Positions 23,501 to 33,709 of a stretch of 64,000 nt of DNA are shown in pieces. The stretch's first letter is position 1. Each line of letters opens with the position of its first letter. This DNA comes from Diphasiastrum complanatum (Eukaryota > Streptophyta > Lycopodiopsida > Lycopodiales > Lycopodiaceae), in contig CM055106.1 of NCBI GenBank assembly GCA_029204225.1, positions 14,262,393-14,326,392 on the forward strand, given 5' to 3'. The notes under the pieces are model-generated. The model did no database searches. It was not told the origin of the DNA and saw only the letters and a list, made by a program, of their open reading frames with translations. A program made the position numbers and the translations under genes.

Positions 23501-24517
23501 TGCAGTGTAGATGATGTTACCTTCTCCCTCATAAGACAATAAGGATGTAAAGTATTCCTTATGTCTTGTCATGTGAGATGAGGCTCCACTATCAATCCAC
23601 CAAGGATCATTATCATCTATGTTGGCTAACAAACTTGAAGTCATAACAAGTGATTCACATGTGTTATGTTCTTCCTCATCTATTGTAAGATTTCCTTGCC
23701 TCTCTCCTTGCTCTCTTTTCTTCTTATAACATTCATTTGCAAAATGACCTTTTATCCCACAATAAAAGCACTTGAACTTTGACTTATTGTTCTTAGTAGA
23801 AGAGGAAGAGGAAGAGTGATCATCATGATCAAAGTTACCACCTTTGGACCATTTCCCTTTGCCTTTACCTTTGCCCTTGAATTTGCCTTTTGTGAAGAAA
23901 GCCTCTTCACCTCCACCTTTCAAGGATGCACCATCAAGCTTTGATTGCAACCTATGTTCTTCAGCCAATAAGATTTCTTGCAAGTCAACCACACTTGGCA
24001 AGACTCTTTGAATGGCAAAACTTTGCACAAGGTTAGCATGTTCATTTAGCAAACCATTCAACATAACTTGGACTATTTCACCATCTTTTATGTTCTCATC
24101 AATGCATGCTAAATCATCACTTAGGGACTTAACTCTCAAGATAAATGCATGAGCACTTTCACCCTCTCTTTGCCTACTAGAAAATATTTGTCTCCTTAGG
24201 GTCAATACCCTAGATGTGGACTTTGATTCAAAGAGCTTCTTTAAGGCATTCCATGCCTCACTTGCACTTTGACACTTTCCAACTTCCTTGAGAAGTTCAT
24301 TTGTAACATTCATTTTAATGATATGAAGAGCCCTTTTGGCCTTCTTATCAAACCTTTGTTGCTCTTGAAGTGTGAGAGGTCTCTCTTCAATTTCTGCAAC
24401 TATGTCCATGAGTTCATTCAACTCAAGTAAGGACTCCATCCTCACTTTCCAAGTAGAGTAGTTTGATGAACTCAACCTTTCACTAGACTCTAGCATGATC
24501 CCACCATTGGAAGCCAT
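20564..24517 (-). CDS. Copia D gag-pol polyprotein, 1317 residues
   Basis: A single frame encodes every activity of a Ty1/copia element. Gag occupies residues 1-245. The CCHC knuckle is C250, C253, H258, C263 (CFYCGIKGHFANEC). The aspartic protease has D309-S-G (WWIDSGASSHM). The GAG-pre-integrase/integrase finger has H442, H447 and C476, but Tyr479 where the second Cys is expected (CEHYALSK, usually CEGCALGK). The integrase core triad is D506, D568, E604 (spacing 61 and 35). Reverse transcriptase has YVDD at 990-993 and KSLYGLKQAPRSWY at 941-954. RNase H has D1154/D1156, E1197 and D1232. The ATG at 24517 begins the gag homology (MASNGGIMLESSERL) shared with the gag fragment at 46388. Length is normal for the family. 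Confidence 0.97.
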   Translation of the reverse strand: MASNGGIMLESSERLSSSNYSTWKVRMESLLELNELMDIVAEIEERPLTLQEQQRFDKKAKRALHIIKMNVTNELLKEVGKCQSASEAWNALKKLFESKSTSRVLTLRRQIFSSRQREGESAHAFILRVKSLSDDLACIDENIKDGEIVQVMLNGLLNEHANLVQSFAIQRVLPSVVDLQEILLAEEHRLQSKLDGASLKGGGEEAFFTKGKFKGKGKGKGKWSKGGNFDHDDHSSSSSSTKNNKSKFKCFYCGIKGHFANECYKKKREQGERQGNLTIDEEEHNTCESLVMTSSLLANIDDNDPWWIDSGASSHMTRHKEYFTSLLSYEGEGNIIYTANDGQCDIKGIGTIPISLSTNRKANLENVLYIPSITKNLLSVSQMIDKGLDVEFIGDACLISKCGSLIAQGRRHGKLFKLDACVISNHEGCMAREQLTNQEVWHKRLGHPNFKSLEVMAKKELVLGLPKSLVANNSVCEHYALSKSHRLAYSRSTSRSKEAFQLVHSDIHSSSTTSNGGAKMYATFIDDFSRYTWIYLLKSKDEVFAAFVKFKNEMENQFNTKIKCLRSDNGGEYTSNRFKDFCIAHGIKREMSSPRTPQQNGVAERKNRTLCECAKAMRLHANLAKSFWGEALACANYLCNRWTSASLDGKTPHEVLYGRRPSVKHCRIFGCTCFVNITLDDRTKEDPSSKKGVFVGYSEVRKAYKVYIPSTKKVVISRDVIFHEENVSNVVDVDVDVPTNHHDVQDVLDEDGDATPKQTSRKTQRQRAKPSRLTYDEKGKQVVDNSNFAFLTSFDEPTCVGEAIQKKECIQAMDHEHQALIKSNTWRLVKLPKDKKAIGCKWIFKIKTNQDGSINKYKARLVAKGYAQEYGIDYDETFAPVAKMVTIRILISLATLYDWDMWQMDVTNAFLNGDLEEDIYMEQPEGYVSHDEPNHVCYLQKSLYGLKQAPRSWYAKLNSFLLSQNFVMSEYDHSLYFRLNENDITLLLIYVDDIILSGGNNLDIDEIKMALKREFEIQDLGKLHYILGIEIIRTSKSTFICQEKYVNSILKRFRMEDCKVVSTPMESNVKLTTRSNERSFKDITLYRKLIGSLIWLTITRPDLSFVVGKLSQFMQDPSEAHWKLGTRVLRYISGSRDFGILYGGTTPNLCGFSDSDFAGDQMDRKSASAFAIYLGDGVVSWLSKKQPTISLSSTEAEYKALTTCTKEILWIKRMLLDLHLLEPEKTPIILCDNLSAQILASNPVFHARSKHIEIAHHFVRDQVIAKEVELQHVSSKECVADIFTKPLGKDLYLMHRSNLGMCSKTMLKLASNVEEGV

Positions 24518-25676
24518 GATTCTAATGTTTCTTCAACTTTTAGGTTCTGTCCTAAAGCACTTAGCACTCACTTTTCTCTCAACAAATGATAGATAAAGAG
24601 ATCTATGAAGATTTAGGACCCTAAAACACTTCTATCTTGAACCTAGATGGTTTCCAAGCATAGAAAGGAAGATTGAAACACATGCAACACTTTGCACACA
24701 CTAAGAATGGATTACAAAATCAAACCAACCTGAACACACTCTTGCTTAAGCTCTCAAACTTTCCAGCAAGTGACCAAATCAAGTTATGGTGTGAAGAGTT
24801 ACTTGCATTCTTAGAAAATACCCAAAACTAGGATGCCAAGATTACCTAGTAATGAACAAACTTGATCAACATATGATCAACACACTAAGATATTGATTCA
24901 ACCTGTAAAACCACATGTAAACCACACTTCTAAAAGTTTATAAACTCCAGCAAGTGATAAATACAAGATTTAGAGGTGAATGAATGAGCACACTTAGTGA
25001 ATCACAAGACTAGCTTCACTATCTTGTCAAATCTTGGTGTTTAGATGTAGATCTAAGATCACTTCACATGAGAATGTTCCTCAACCTGTTAAGAACCTGA
25101 AAACACACTTGCATAATGGTTAACACCTTCCAGCAAATGCTCCAATCAAATTACATAAGGAGAGTTACTTACATGCTCAACAAAGTACACCAAAATTTAT
25201 GCCAAAATTGATGACAATCTTTACAATATGCTCTTCACAATGGAGCTTACAATATGTTCACCCAAAAAAGGGGATCTTCATCCAAATGGGAGCTTTGCTC
25301 AGCCTTTAGGAGAATTACAACTCACTCAAAAGAGCATTTGTCATCCACTTAAGGAGAAGTTTCATCCACTTAAGGAGAGTGTTCATCCAAGAATGGAGAT
25401 TGTCAACAATAGGATTGAAAAGAACATTGTTAGTATTGAATATGCACAAGCCTCACAATCACAAATGATTAGGTGTTATGATCTGATCCAAAATAGTTTC
25501 TTTTCAGCCTCTGATCTTCAATAGACCTGAAATATGCTTTTGATCCACAAGTTCAACTCACAAAACAAAGGTTAGTAAGATTTGATCAACAAAGCAATGC
25601 AAAATCATGCTAGAACTTGATCAAACATCCAAATATCACCAAAAATGGAATACTTACTGTAAATAGAAGCCAACCA
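24518..25676 (-). other. Copia D untranslated leader with three imperfect ~180-base repeats
   Basis: The leader between primer-binding site and ATG is about 1.16 kb. Units starting AACCTG at 24727, 24900 and 25083 each contain CCAGCAA[G/A]TG about 40-60 bases on and an ACTTGCAT- or GAGTTACTT-like stretch further on, with spacing 173 and 183 bases. Near 25340-25385 a 20-base unit around CATCCACTTAAGGAGA is repeated. No conserved protein was recognised on either strand. A plus-strand frame (25228-25524) is probably chance. Confidence 0.6.
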
Positions 25677-25688
25677 GCTCTGATACCA

Positions 25689-26343
25689 TGTGAAAAATAC
25701 AGATCCTAAGTGGATCTAAACTCCAAGATCATTGGCTTGAATGCTTGCACTCCAAACTACATAAGCTAGGAATTGGCAACACATTCTATGCTACCTAGAA
25801 TGCAAAGAACTTGATCAAAAAGCATTTATCACAAATGGAAACTTCCATAAACATCAAGTGCGGCCCAAAATAGCATTATACAGTCCATAATACATCAGCC
25901 TACCACTTTTGGAAAGCACCTAAGATCATACACAATAGCTTGAAGACAATACACACAACAATGCTCTCAATGGAGGAAGAAACAATGACAATGATCTATT
26001 GATCTCAATGAAGCATACAAAAGGTTTCTCCAACCTGTTCTCCACGACTTCCCTACTATTTATGGATGAGGAAGATGACTCTCTCTCCTCTCTCTAGAAG
26101 GTACTTGACCCTAGATATTCCCTATATAGGAAAAATAGCTAAAAATGGCTTATATGACCAAAATACATCAAAATGGTCTCATTTTGAAGGGTATGAAGTT
26201 TGACACTTCATCATACTGAAAAAATACAGTAAATAAAAACATTGTGGCCTGGTTCACACGTGTGAAACTCCAGAACCAAAACTATTTACAATTTTAGCCA
26301 ATTTAGGCCTCAAACTAGCTAGGAAATGTTGACAATTTTCACA
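25689..26343 (-). repeat. 5' LTR of copia D, with promoter
   Basis: This copy is indistinguishable by eye from the 19914-20568 copy. As the 5' LTR it should hold the active promoter: a TATA-like CCTATATAGG lies near 26121-26130, and the palindrome CACACGTGTG (ACGT core, G-box-like) lies upstream of it in transcription direction at 26255-26264. Confidence 0.95.
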
Positions 26344-26348
26344 GCTTT

Positions 26349-27302
26349 ATCATCAAAGGGATCAATTGTCAAATTTATTTGGTCATTTTAACCCATCACA
26401 TCAAAAGTAGCATCTCCGAAAATCATGATCTTTTGTGCATTTGTGTCATACATCATGTATGCCTTGGCTCTTTCATCATATCCAAGGAAAATACACTTAA
26501 TAGCTTTTGCATCCAACTTCTTTCATTTTTCATCAGGTACATGAGCGTAAGCATCACAACCAAATACTCATAAATGACAAATATTAGGTTTCTTTCCAGT
26601 AAAAGCTTCGTAAGGTGTCTTACCCTCCACGGACTTTGTAGGACACCGATTCAAGATATGAGTAGTTGTGTTGCATGCTTCTGCCCAAAAAGTATTTGGC
26701 AAACTCTTGCTCTTAAGCATTGCCCTAGCCATCTCCACAATGGATCTGTTTTTTCGTTCTGCAACTCCATTCTATTGTGGTGAATAGGATGTAGTGGTTT
26801 GTCTCTTGCCACCCCTGATCCTTGTGATGAAATAGTAACAACCACTGATGGACCTAGTTTGTACTGGTCCACACAGATCATTATGAACAAGATCAAGAAT
26901 GTCATTGGCTCTTCTTGCTCCATCTTTGGGAAATCTCTCTCTATGCTATTTTCCCAAAATGCAACCCTCACAAATTTTTTTTTCAAAAGAGATATCAGAC
27001 AATCCAACAACTAGATTACCTCTTTTAAGGATTTGCAAGCTTTGAGCACTGATATGACCAAACCTTTGATGCCAAAGATCACTTTGACTATCAATAGTGC
27101 TTACCATATCTTGAGTAAAAGATCTCGCATTCAATTTGTAGAGTCGATTCTCGTTGACTCTAGCTCCTATAGCAATCACTTTGTAGTGATTCTTGTTGTC
27201 TTTGACAAGACATTTGTCACTGTCAAACTCAACCTTGAGTTGTTGATCAGCCATCTTTCCAACAGATAGTAGATTGTTAGCTAAGCCAGATACATATTGC
27301 AC
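26349..27302 (-). pseudogene. Copia C GAG-pre-integrase and integrase
   Basis: The minus-strand frame 27302-26946 reads NLLSVGKMADQQLKVEFDSD, then LWHQRFGHISAQSLQILKRG and ICEGCILGK, so the HHCC finger (H, H, C, C) is intact. The catalytic core is heavily broken (frame 27010-26651 is out of register), and PQQ/ERK-type remnants are visible near 26760. The C-terminal part reads KKLDAKAIKCIFLGYDERAK near 26540-26460, up to the copia D insertion at 26343. Confidence 0.83.
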
Positions 27303-27329
27303 ATTGCTTATCTACTTTATCTTCCCACT

Positions 27330-27740
27330 AGCTAACTTCACTGGTACCACTCCAACTCCTTTAACAGATAGCAATTTGCCATCAGCTTGTCCAACTTCAT
27401 CACCATTGTCAATTTCCTTGAGTTATGAAAACCACTCTTTCCTTGAAGTCATGTGCTTGGATGCACCACTATCAATGTACCAGGTATCCTTGACCTCATC
27501 ACTTGTCATTAATGCTGTAATAAACAATTTTGAACTCTCAACTGTATCATCTTCATATTGATCATCATCGTATTGATGTTGATCAGTATAATTGTCTTCA
27601 TAATAATAGTCATCAAATTGATGTTGATCAGCATAATTTCTCGCTTGCCATTTGTCTTTTCTTTGTTCCATCTCTTTTTGTTTCTTGAAGCATTCATGCT
27701 CCTAGTGGCCAGGTTTGTTGTAGTACCTACAATTTCCAGG
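27330..27740 (-). pseudogene. Copia C zinc knuckle and protease
   Basis: The knuckle near 27735-27690 reads CRYYNKPGH then a stop then EHEC, so the second Cys is Tyr and a stop interrupts it. Protease in the frame 27671-27423 reads DTWYIDSGASKHMTSRKEWF with the DSG catalytic triad intact. The start of this frame has repeats of DQHQ(F/Y)DD and YEDNYTDQ. Confidence 0.82.
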
Positions 27741-27904
27741 TTTATTTTGTCTTGAATAGTAGCGTCCTTGACCTCGGCCTTGATTCCAATTGCCTCGATT
27801 CGGACTATCATTGACTTGCTCATGAAATTGTTGAAATGATCCCCGGCTTGAGTTTTCGCCTTTCGATTGATACCTTCTACGACCAAATCTTCCACCTTGT
27901 CCTC

Positions 27905-28525
27905 TAATTGCAAGAGCTAATCATAGCTCCTGTTACGATGATTCAAGTTCTCTTGATGTTGCTCTTCTTGCAAAAGAAATCCACCTAGTTCTTCATAGGT
28001 TGAAAGATTTTCTCTTGTGGCTATACTCGTCACAAACATCTGATGTGACTCACTCCGACTATTCAATGTCAATTGCATGATCTCACGATCTTGTACTCGC
28101 CCTACAACTGCTACTAATTGGTCACGGATCTCTTTGATCTTCAGTATGTGATCAGCAATAGTTGCACCATCATCCATCCGCAATGTATGCATCTTCGTCT
28201 TCAGAAATAGTATTTGAGATGTATTTGTCATTTCAAACAATGCCTTCAATGTATCCCACGTTTCTTTTGGTCCTTCTAGATCTGAAATATAGGGAATAAT
28301 TGCATCTCTATTTGATAAGTTGATGACATTCTGGGCTTTCCATTTTCTCTAATCAAATGCTCGTTGATCTTCTTCAATCACTGGCCTTGTCTCTTCACCT
28401 GTCACGATCTCCCATAGCTCCTTTTCCATCAAAATGTTCTTCAGTTTGAATTTCCAAACTGCATAGTTGCCGGCACCTTCCAATTTGCTTGACTCATTAA
28501 GGACACTCTTGCTTAGAGTTGTCAT
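27905..28525 (-). pseudogene. Copia C gag
   Basis: The likely start is ATG at 28525 (MTTLSKSVLNESSKLEGAGN). The gag motifs YAVWKFKLKNILMEKELWEIV, TWDTLKALFEMTNTSQILFLK, MHTLRMDDGATIADHI and SIATRENLSTYEELGGFLL follow. An in-frame TAG near 28350 and a stop near 27917 break it. It is close to copia G gag in motif order. Confidence 0.84.
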
Positions 28526-29480
28526 TACTGGATAGATGAGTCTGGATCACATAATTTATCACACCACAAAACTGTAAATTTTTGGTTGGACACATGATAT
28601 CGGTACAACGACGCACGGGTGCACAATTGCTCGGGATTCTCTTTAGCTCGCGCGCATGGATCTGATATTGGTACAGGTATGCGATATCAATATGACGCGC
28701 GGATGGACAACGCTCTGGATTTTCTTTACCTTTGACGCATTGCTCCGATATTGGTACTGATATGAGATTTTGGTATGACACGTGGATGTACGACTGCTCT
28801 TGGTTTTTTTACCTCTGGCGTGTCGATCCGATATTGGTATGGACAAGATGAAAAGTAGAGAAAATATAAGAACTTTCAGAGGAAATATTCTAGATTCTCT
28901 ACTTCGGCACGGCGGTTACGTTGTCTCCTCTTTGCAAAGATTTCGAAATGTGTGATCGTTCAAAAGACAAAGATCAATAATGTGAAAAGTATGAAGCCTC
29001 CTAACTCTGAATGGCAGTACTAGACATTGTCTAGTGTGATTTGCGGTACTCCAAACAGACAAATGAGAGATTTCTTGGCAAACCTCTCACTCAAATGGCA
29101 CTTTCCACAACAACTAGGAAGTATTGTAAAAAATTTTCCCCACTCAGCAGATTTTCAATCTGTCTTCCCTGGTCTTTATGATGCCTCCGGGACTGTGCTT
29201 TTCATAACAACTAGAAAGTATTGTAAAAATCTCACCACTCAACAGCTTTTCAATTTGTCTGATGCTGCCCTGGCCTTTCTGATGACTCCAGGACTGTGTC
29301 TTCATTCTCCACCAATGATTTTTGAGCTCCAAACTTGCAAAATACACCAAAGAAGGATTTCTTCCAACCGTTTTTGTCTCTCCAAGCTTTCACTTCCCGT
29401 GAAAGACTTTAATATTTCTCACTTCATTGCGGAGCCTGTGACAAGCTGTATCCACTGATCAGGCACGCAGGACTATCGCT
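28526..29480 (-). other. Copia C leader, no gene
   Basis: No protein was recognised. The left part (28560-28830) holds four or five diverged units of about 75 bases around 'GATAT(T/C)GGTAC' (28595, 28667, 28747, 28828), spaced 70-80 bases, giving a repeat-rich untranslated leader comparable in kind to that of copia D. 29100-29290 contains two copies of a TTCCACAACAACTAGGAAGTATTGTAAAAA-like unit (core AACTAG[G/A]AAGTATTGTAAA). Confidence 0.5.
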
Positions 29481-29492
29481 GCTCTGATACCA

Positions 29493-29755
29493 TGTCAAGA
29501 ATTAAATATGCAACATCAAGCATTTACCATAAGCAATCACCACAAGAAGGCGGAAGAATAACAGGCACTATCACTCTATCACACAAACTCATATCGAATG
29601 TAAAATGTACAAATAAACCCTGAACCCCTGATAGAGAGAGAAAACCTACGAGTAGACTAATAGACTAGCCTACGACTAATGACAGCTGGTCACAGCTGTC
29701 AACATTAATGTACCTCGTAAACAATAACAATGAAGTTTATCATTGATTTCTAACA
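29493..29755 (-). repeat. 5' LTR of copia C
   Basis: TGTCAAGAATTAAATATGCA...TTTCTAACA. The primer-binding-site complement immediately precedes it at 29481-29492. It carries 13 bases (around ATAAGCAATCACC) that are absent from the 3' LTR. Confidence 0.88.
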
Positions 29756-29989
29756 CTCTACAACAATAGGAATCACATCTGGTAAGGAGCCATCTCCAAA
29801 ATATAAGCATGCCAAGAACATGATCAAGCCGTTCATAGACACCTCCATCAAGTTCTATTGGACTGATGACGGGTATCTCCTAGACTCCATTCGAGATCCT
29901 GTTATCCAACAGGCCGCAATCCAGCTTCTGAACAACTTCTTGATGGCTGGCAACCTTAGGAAAGAGTGTATTTCCTCACAGGAATGAGT
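29756..29989 (+). pseudogene. Unrecognised ORF downstream of G3 pol, second part
   Basis: The plus frame reads TIGITSGKEPSPKYKHAKNM, then KPFIDTSIKFYWTDDGYLLD, SIRDPVIQQAAIQLLNNFLM, to a stop at about 29989. KPFIDTSIKFYW...LLDSIR aligns with ARFLDTTFDKW...LLEAIK in the G4 ORF (about 39004-39070). This supports both its being the continuation of 17412-17934 and its being a conserved protein rather than a chance frame. Function unknown. Confidence 0.55.
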
Positions 29990-30002
29990 CAAACTAATAT
30001 CA

Positions 30003-30792
30003 GTGTCTTCAATCGGGTTTGTTTCTGGTCTATGTACTAATAGAACAGTTTTTATCTTGATTGAATAAAGCATGCAAAATTAAGAGACAATTTTAGACAA
30101 TCAGAAATTGAGAAACTTTGATCAAAAATGAATTTTTATAATTCTGAATCTAAATCATCAGTATACATCTCTTACTGTCTTATTTCTCTGTTGTGTCTCT
30201 GATTAAGTTAGTTATAATGAGTAGTGCACATGTATTTATATTGCTACTCAAGTTTGGTCTTTGAATTCTGTAACAGTAGATCTAACCGTTAAGACGATTG
30301 ATATTCAAATAAACGCTCTGTTTCGAGACTTGAACTATTTTTGTTCACGACAGTTTGTCTCTTCATGATAGCTTTGTGTTTCGCGAATTATTCGCGACAC
30401 TTTGTCTCTTTGTGACAGCTTTGTGTTTTGCGAATTGTTCACAATAGTTGACATTTTTGAGCTTGAACATGAATCAAAATATTTCGCAACAAGATACGAT
30501 TTGTGAATCTTTCGAGTTTCAACAAGAACCTATTTCACAAATCTTTCGAGTTTCAACAAGAATATATTTTGTGAATCTTTCGAGTTTGAACAAGAATATA
30601 TTTTGCGAATCTTTCGAGTTTGAAACAAGATATATTTTGCAAATCTTTTGAGGTTGAAACAAGATATTTCGCGAATCTTTTGAGGTTGAACAAGAATAGA
30701 AATTTTTTGAGTTCATTTCTTTCTCATCCTTTGTCAATTAAACTGTGCACTTTGTTAGTAGAACCGAGATTTGTCTGATGAGGTGCTCTACA
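30003..30792 (-). repeat. 3' LTR of copia E with internal tandem repeats
   Basis: The right edge CTACA at 30792 is followed by a polypurine-tract complement (GCTCCCTCTCAAAGTGGG). The left edge is estimated at TGTCTTCAATCGG. It holds about six 35-base units around AATCTTTCGAGTTTCAACAAG at 30478-30695, and two units of about 50 bases around TTGTCTCTT.(C/G)(A/T)GA.AGCTTTGTGTTT at 30350-30440. A TATA-like AATATAAATAC on the minus strand lies near 30240-30230. Confidence 0.65.
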
Positions 30793-32857
30793 GCTCCCTC
30801 TCAAAGTGGGCAGTTGGATTAACCCCAATCTAATTCGCTGATTCTCGAACAAAGCTTTACTGAGCGGCTTTGTGAAGATATCAGTTGTCATTTCCTCTGT
30901 AGCTATTAAGACTATTTTCGGTATCTTCTTTTCGACTAAGTCCCGAATTACATGATACTTGATAGCTATATGATTTGTTTTCAAATGAAATCTTTCGTAA
31001 GATAGATTGCTGAAGTGTTATCCATTAATAAGACATAAGGTTCAAAAATAATATCATCAAACCCTCCATATCAGCTCATTTGCCATCTTTGCTGCTGCTA
31101 CATATTCGGCTTCTCAGGAAGATTGAGCTACTGTTGTTTGCTTCTTGCTTATCCAGAGTATGGCTATGCCAGATGCTAGAGTACAACGTCCTAAAATACT
31201 TTTGCTATCATCCTTCATGGATGCCCAACTTGCGTCACTGTAAGATTCGATCCGAAGTCCAGCTTCCTTCGAATAACACAATCCATATTCTTTCATTTTT
31301 TGGAGATATTGTACTACTCTCTTTGCTAACTTCCAATGCAACGATTCTGGATTCTGATTAAATTGGGTCAGCCTGTATACTACAAATGCTATATCAGGTC
31401 TGGTGTTGTCTGCAAGATACAACAATGATCCAATCAACCTGCAATAGGGTGTATTGGCCATTCGCTTCTCTTCCTCGAGAGTCTACGAAAAATCTGCCTT
31501 GCTCAGTATTGTTCCAAGTATTATGGGAGTATGCACACCTTTGCATTCGAGCATGTTGAAGTCTTAAATGATTTTTCGAGTGTACTTTTGTTGGTGAAGA
31601 TACAATTTACCACCTTCAAAGTCTCTTTCGATTTGCAAGCCTAGATAGATTTTGCTTCTCCTAGGTCAGCGATCTCAAATATTTTAGAAAAGTCTCTTTT
31701 GACATCTGAAATTAATTTATCTTTTCTTGAGAAGATAAGCTTGTCGTCAACATAAACAGCTAGAATGATAATTTCATTCTTGACATGTTTGATATAGACA
31801 TTCGATTCAACAAATAGAGGTTCGAAGCCTAAGAAACGTAGTGCTTCGTCCTTCTTTCTATACCATTGTCTAGCTGCTTGTTTCAGACCATAGATGCTTT
31901 TATTCATGTGACATCCGAATTCTGGATATTCTTGGCTTATAAAACCAAGTAGTTGGCCCATGAAAAGATCTTCTTCTAATTCTGCATGCAAGAAAACAGT
32001 TTTTTCATTCACAATATGGATTTTGAGATCATGAGCTACTGCATAAGCAAATAACAAGCGGATTGATGTGTGTTTGACTATCGGTGAGAAAGTATAAGTG
32101 TAGTTGATCCCATATTTCTGTGAAAAACCTTTCGTAACCAACCTTGCTTTGTATCTGATGTTTTCTCCATTAGGACCTGTTTTGATCTTGTAGATCCACT
32201 TGCATTTGACTGGTTTTCTTCCATCAGGTATAGGTGCAAGTGTCCATACATTGTTCTTATACATGGATGACATTTCTCCTCCATTGCTTGAATCCAGTGA
32301 TCTTTATCTGGTCCATCAATAGCTTTCTCGAATGTTTGAGGTTCATCTGTGAAACCACAAAATTCGATGGCTATATTCGTTGAAACATCCTGACCAAACC
32401 TTACTGGTGGTTTTCGTTGTCTATCAGATCTTCTCACAGTCTGTACAGGTTTCGAATTCAATTCTGCATTTTTGGATTAGACCTTGTCTGCTAGAATTCA
32501 AACTGGTGATTCGAGTCTATTAGGTACTCGATCTTGAACTCCCTCTGAATCTGGTTATTCTCGTTCATCATCTGCTTGCTTTAATTCTGTCATTGTAACT
32601 CATAATAATTTTTGAAAATTTCATAGCCGACTAAGTCACTGTTTGCTATGTATTTTTGACTCATCAAATTTGACATCTCTAACAACTTTTATTTTGCCAG
32701 TTTCGGGTATATAGACTCGATAATATGACAAACGTAACTCGAATCCTACCAAAAAACCTTGTTTTATCTTTTCATCGAGTTTCTTTCCAATTTGTCTGGT
32801 ATGTGCATATAAACTGCACATCCAAATGTCCAAACATGAGTTAGATTTGGTTTCCAC
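30793..32857 (-). pseudogene. Copia E pol: end of integrase, reverse transcriptase, RNase H
   Basis: On the minus strand: the integrase end at 32857-32640 (LDIWMCSLYAHTRQIGKKLD, GFLVGFELRLSYYRVYIPET), a linker with GFTDEPQTFEKAIDGPDKDHWIQAMEEK, and RT at 32273-31641 (NVWTLAPIPDGRKPVKCKW, SIYGLKQAARQWYRKKDEAL, catalytic AVYVDDKLIFS). RNase H follows at 31461-31114 (YCRLIGSLLYLADNTRPDIA, SYSDASWASMKDDSKS) and 30984-30793 (KTNHIAIKYHVIRDLVEKKI, TTDIFTKPLSKALFE). Frame breaks near 32080, 31560-31490 and 31110 inactivate it. Gag, protease and the integrase core are missing to the right, where copia F begins. Confidence 0.85.
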
Positions 32858-33709
32858 TGTCAAATTTCAAAGAAAAAGAACAAAAATTGATTGTACTATC
32901 AATCATTAAGAGTTATTGATTGCTTAATCCAAAGATCTATCAAGTTCTAGATGTTAGATCTTGATCTAGATGCTTTACACTATGATTTAAGCAAGAGCAA
33001 TGGATCAAATGATTAGACACATGGATGGGTGGCCTCACACGTGTGGAGGACAGTACCTGTATGGCCTATTTATAGAGGTAAAGTACATTAACTTACAAAT
33101 GCATTTCATTAATCAAAACTCAAGACAAATGTGGAAATCTCAACAAAACTAAAATTTGCCAATCTCACATCAACTTGTTATTGATTTGGTTGATCCCTTC
33201 ATAGATCAAGTACATCCACGAGCTGTGTACTGTCCAACAGGCCTTTACACGTGTGAAGAGTGCCTAGTCATCCAGATCCACCAATGGAAGCCATATGTGC
33301 TCATTTTCCAAAGTTGACTATTCTCTTTGGCTAGAAACCAAAAAGCTAGTCTTCTACATTTATAGGAATATTCCCTATAAAATAGAATCTAATGGAATCT
33401 TCCTATCTTATCTTCTAGCAGCTTATCCACATGTGTGAATGTTATCTTGACATGTGTGAGTAATAACTCATTCGCATGGAAGTCCAATCTATTTACACAA
33501 AGTTTGACCAATTTGACCATTTTCAAGATTCTACTCAAAGGTCAATTTCACACTAGTATAGATCAAGCTAAATCAATCTAACTTTATAAAAATGACTTAT
33601 GTACATTCTTTCATAGGTGGAAACCGACTCCACATGTGTGAGATCCTATCAAGCTCAAATAACTTGAGATCTACAAGGTACAACAAGTTGGAAGTGATAT
33701 TTTAACACT
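32858..33709 (-). repeat. 3' LTR of copia F, rich in CACACGTGTG-like palindromes
   Basis: It begins TGTCAAATTTCAAAG and ends ATATTTTAACA, followed by the polypurine complement CTCCTCCTCAC. Within it are five matches to CAC[A][C/T]GTGTG, at about 33036, 33246, 33427, 33450 and 33631. It lies directly against the truncated integrase of copia E. Confidence 0.7.

Larger units (their letters stand above)
19914..26343 (-). mobile_element. Copia element D: complete, young, minus strand
   Basis: This 6430-base element sits inside copia C. Its LTRs (19914-20568 and 25689-26343, 655 bases each) look identical base for base. It is flanked by a perfect 5-base duplication GCTTT (19909-19913 and 26344-26348). 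It has a primer-binding site complement GCTCTGATACCA (25677-25688) next to the 5' LTR, a polypurine tract complement CTCCCTCTTCAAC (20569-20581) next to the 3' LTR, and one uninterrupted gag-pol frame. All structural parts needed for transposition are present, which suggests insertion very recently. The one doubt is a lost integrase zinc-finger cysteine. Confidence 0.96.
17935..29755 (-). mobile_element. Copia element C, minus strand, itself split by copia D
   Basis: LTRs lie at 17935-18184 (3') and 29493-29755 (5'). The primer-binding site is GCTCTGATACCA as the complement at 29481-29492, and the polypurine tract complement CTCTCCCTC is at 18185-18193. Order on the minus strand: gag, knuckle, protease, GAG-pre-integrase, integrase, then the 6430-base copia D insertion, reverse transcriptase and RNase H. 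The LTRs differ at about ten positions plus a 13-base indel. Flanking bases (TCCTG and CTCTA) do not match, so a target duplication is not evident, but gypsy G3 sequence appears to continue on both sides. Confidence 0.87.

Noticed and set aside
25228-25524. Plus-strand 98-residue frame in the copia D leader (HPLKE repeats)
   Set aside because: The repeats reflect short DNA duplications in an untranslated leader, and the frame is antisense to the element.
30478-30695. Regular repeats as a CRISPR array
   Set aside because: Units are directly adjacent and drift gradually, there are no unique spacers, and the context is a plant LTR.
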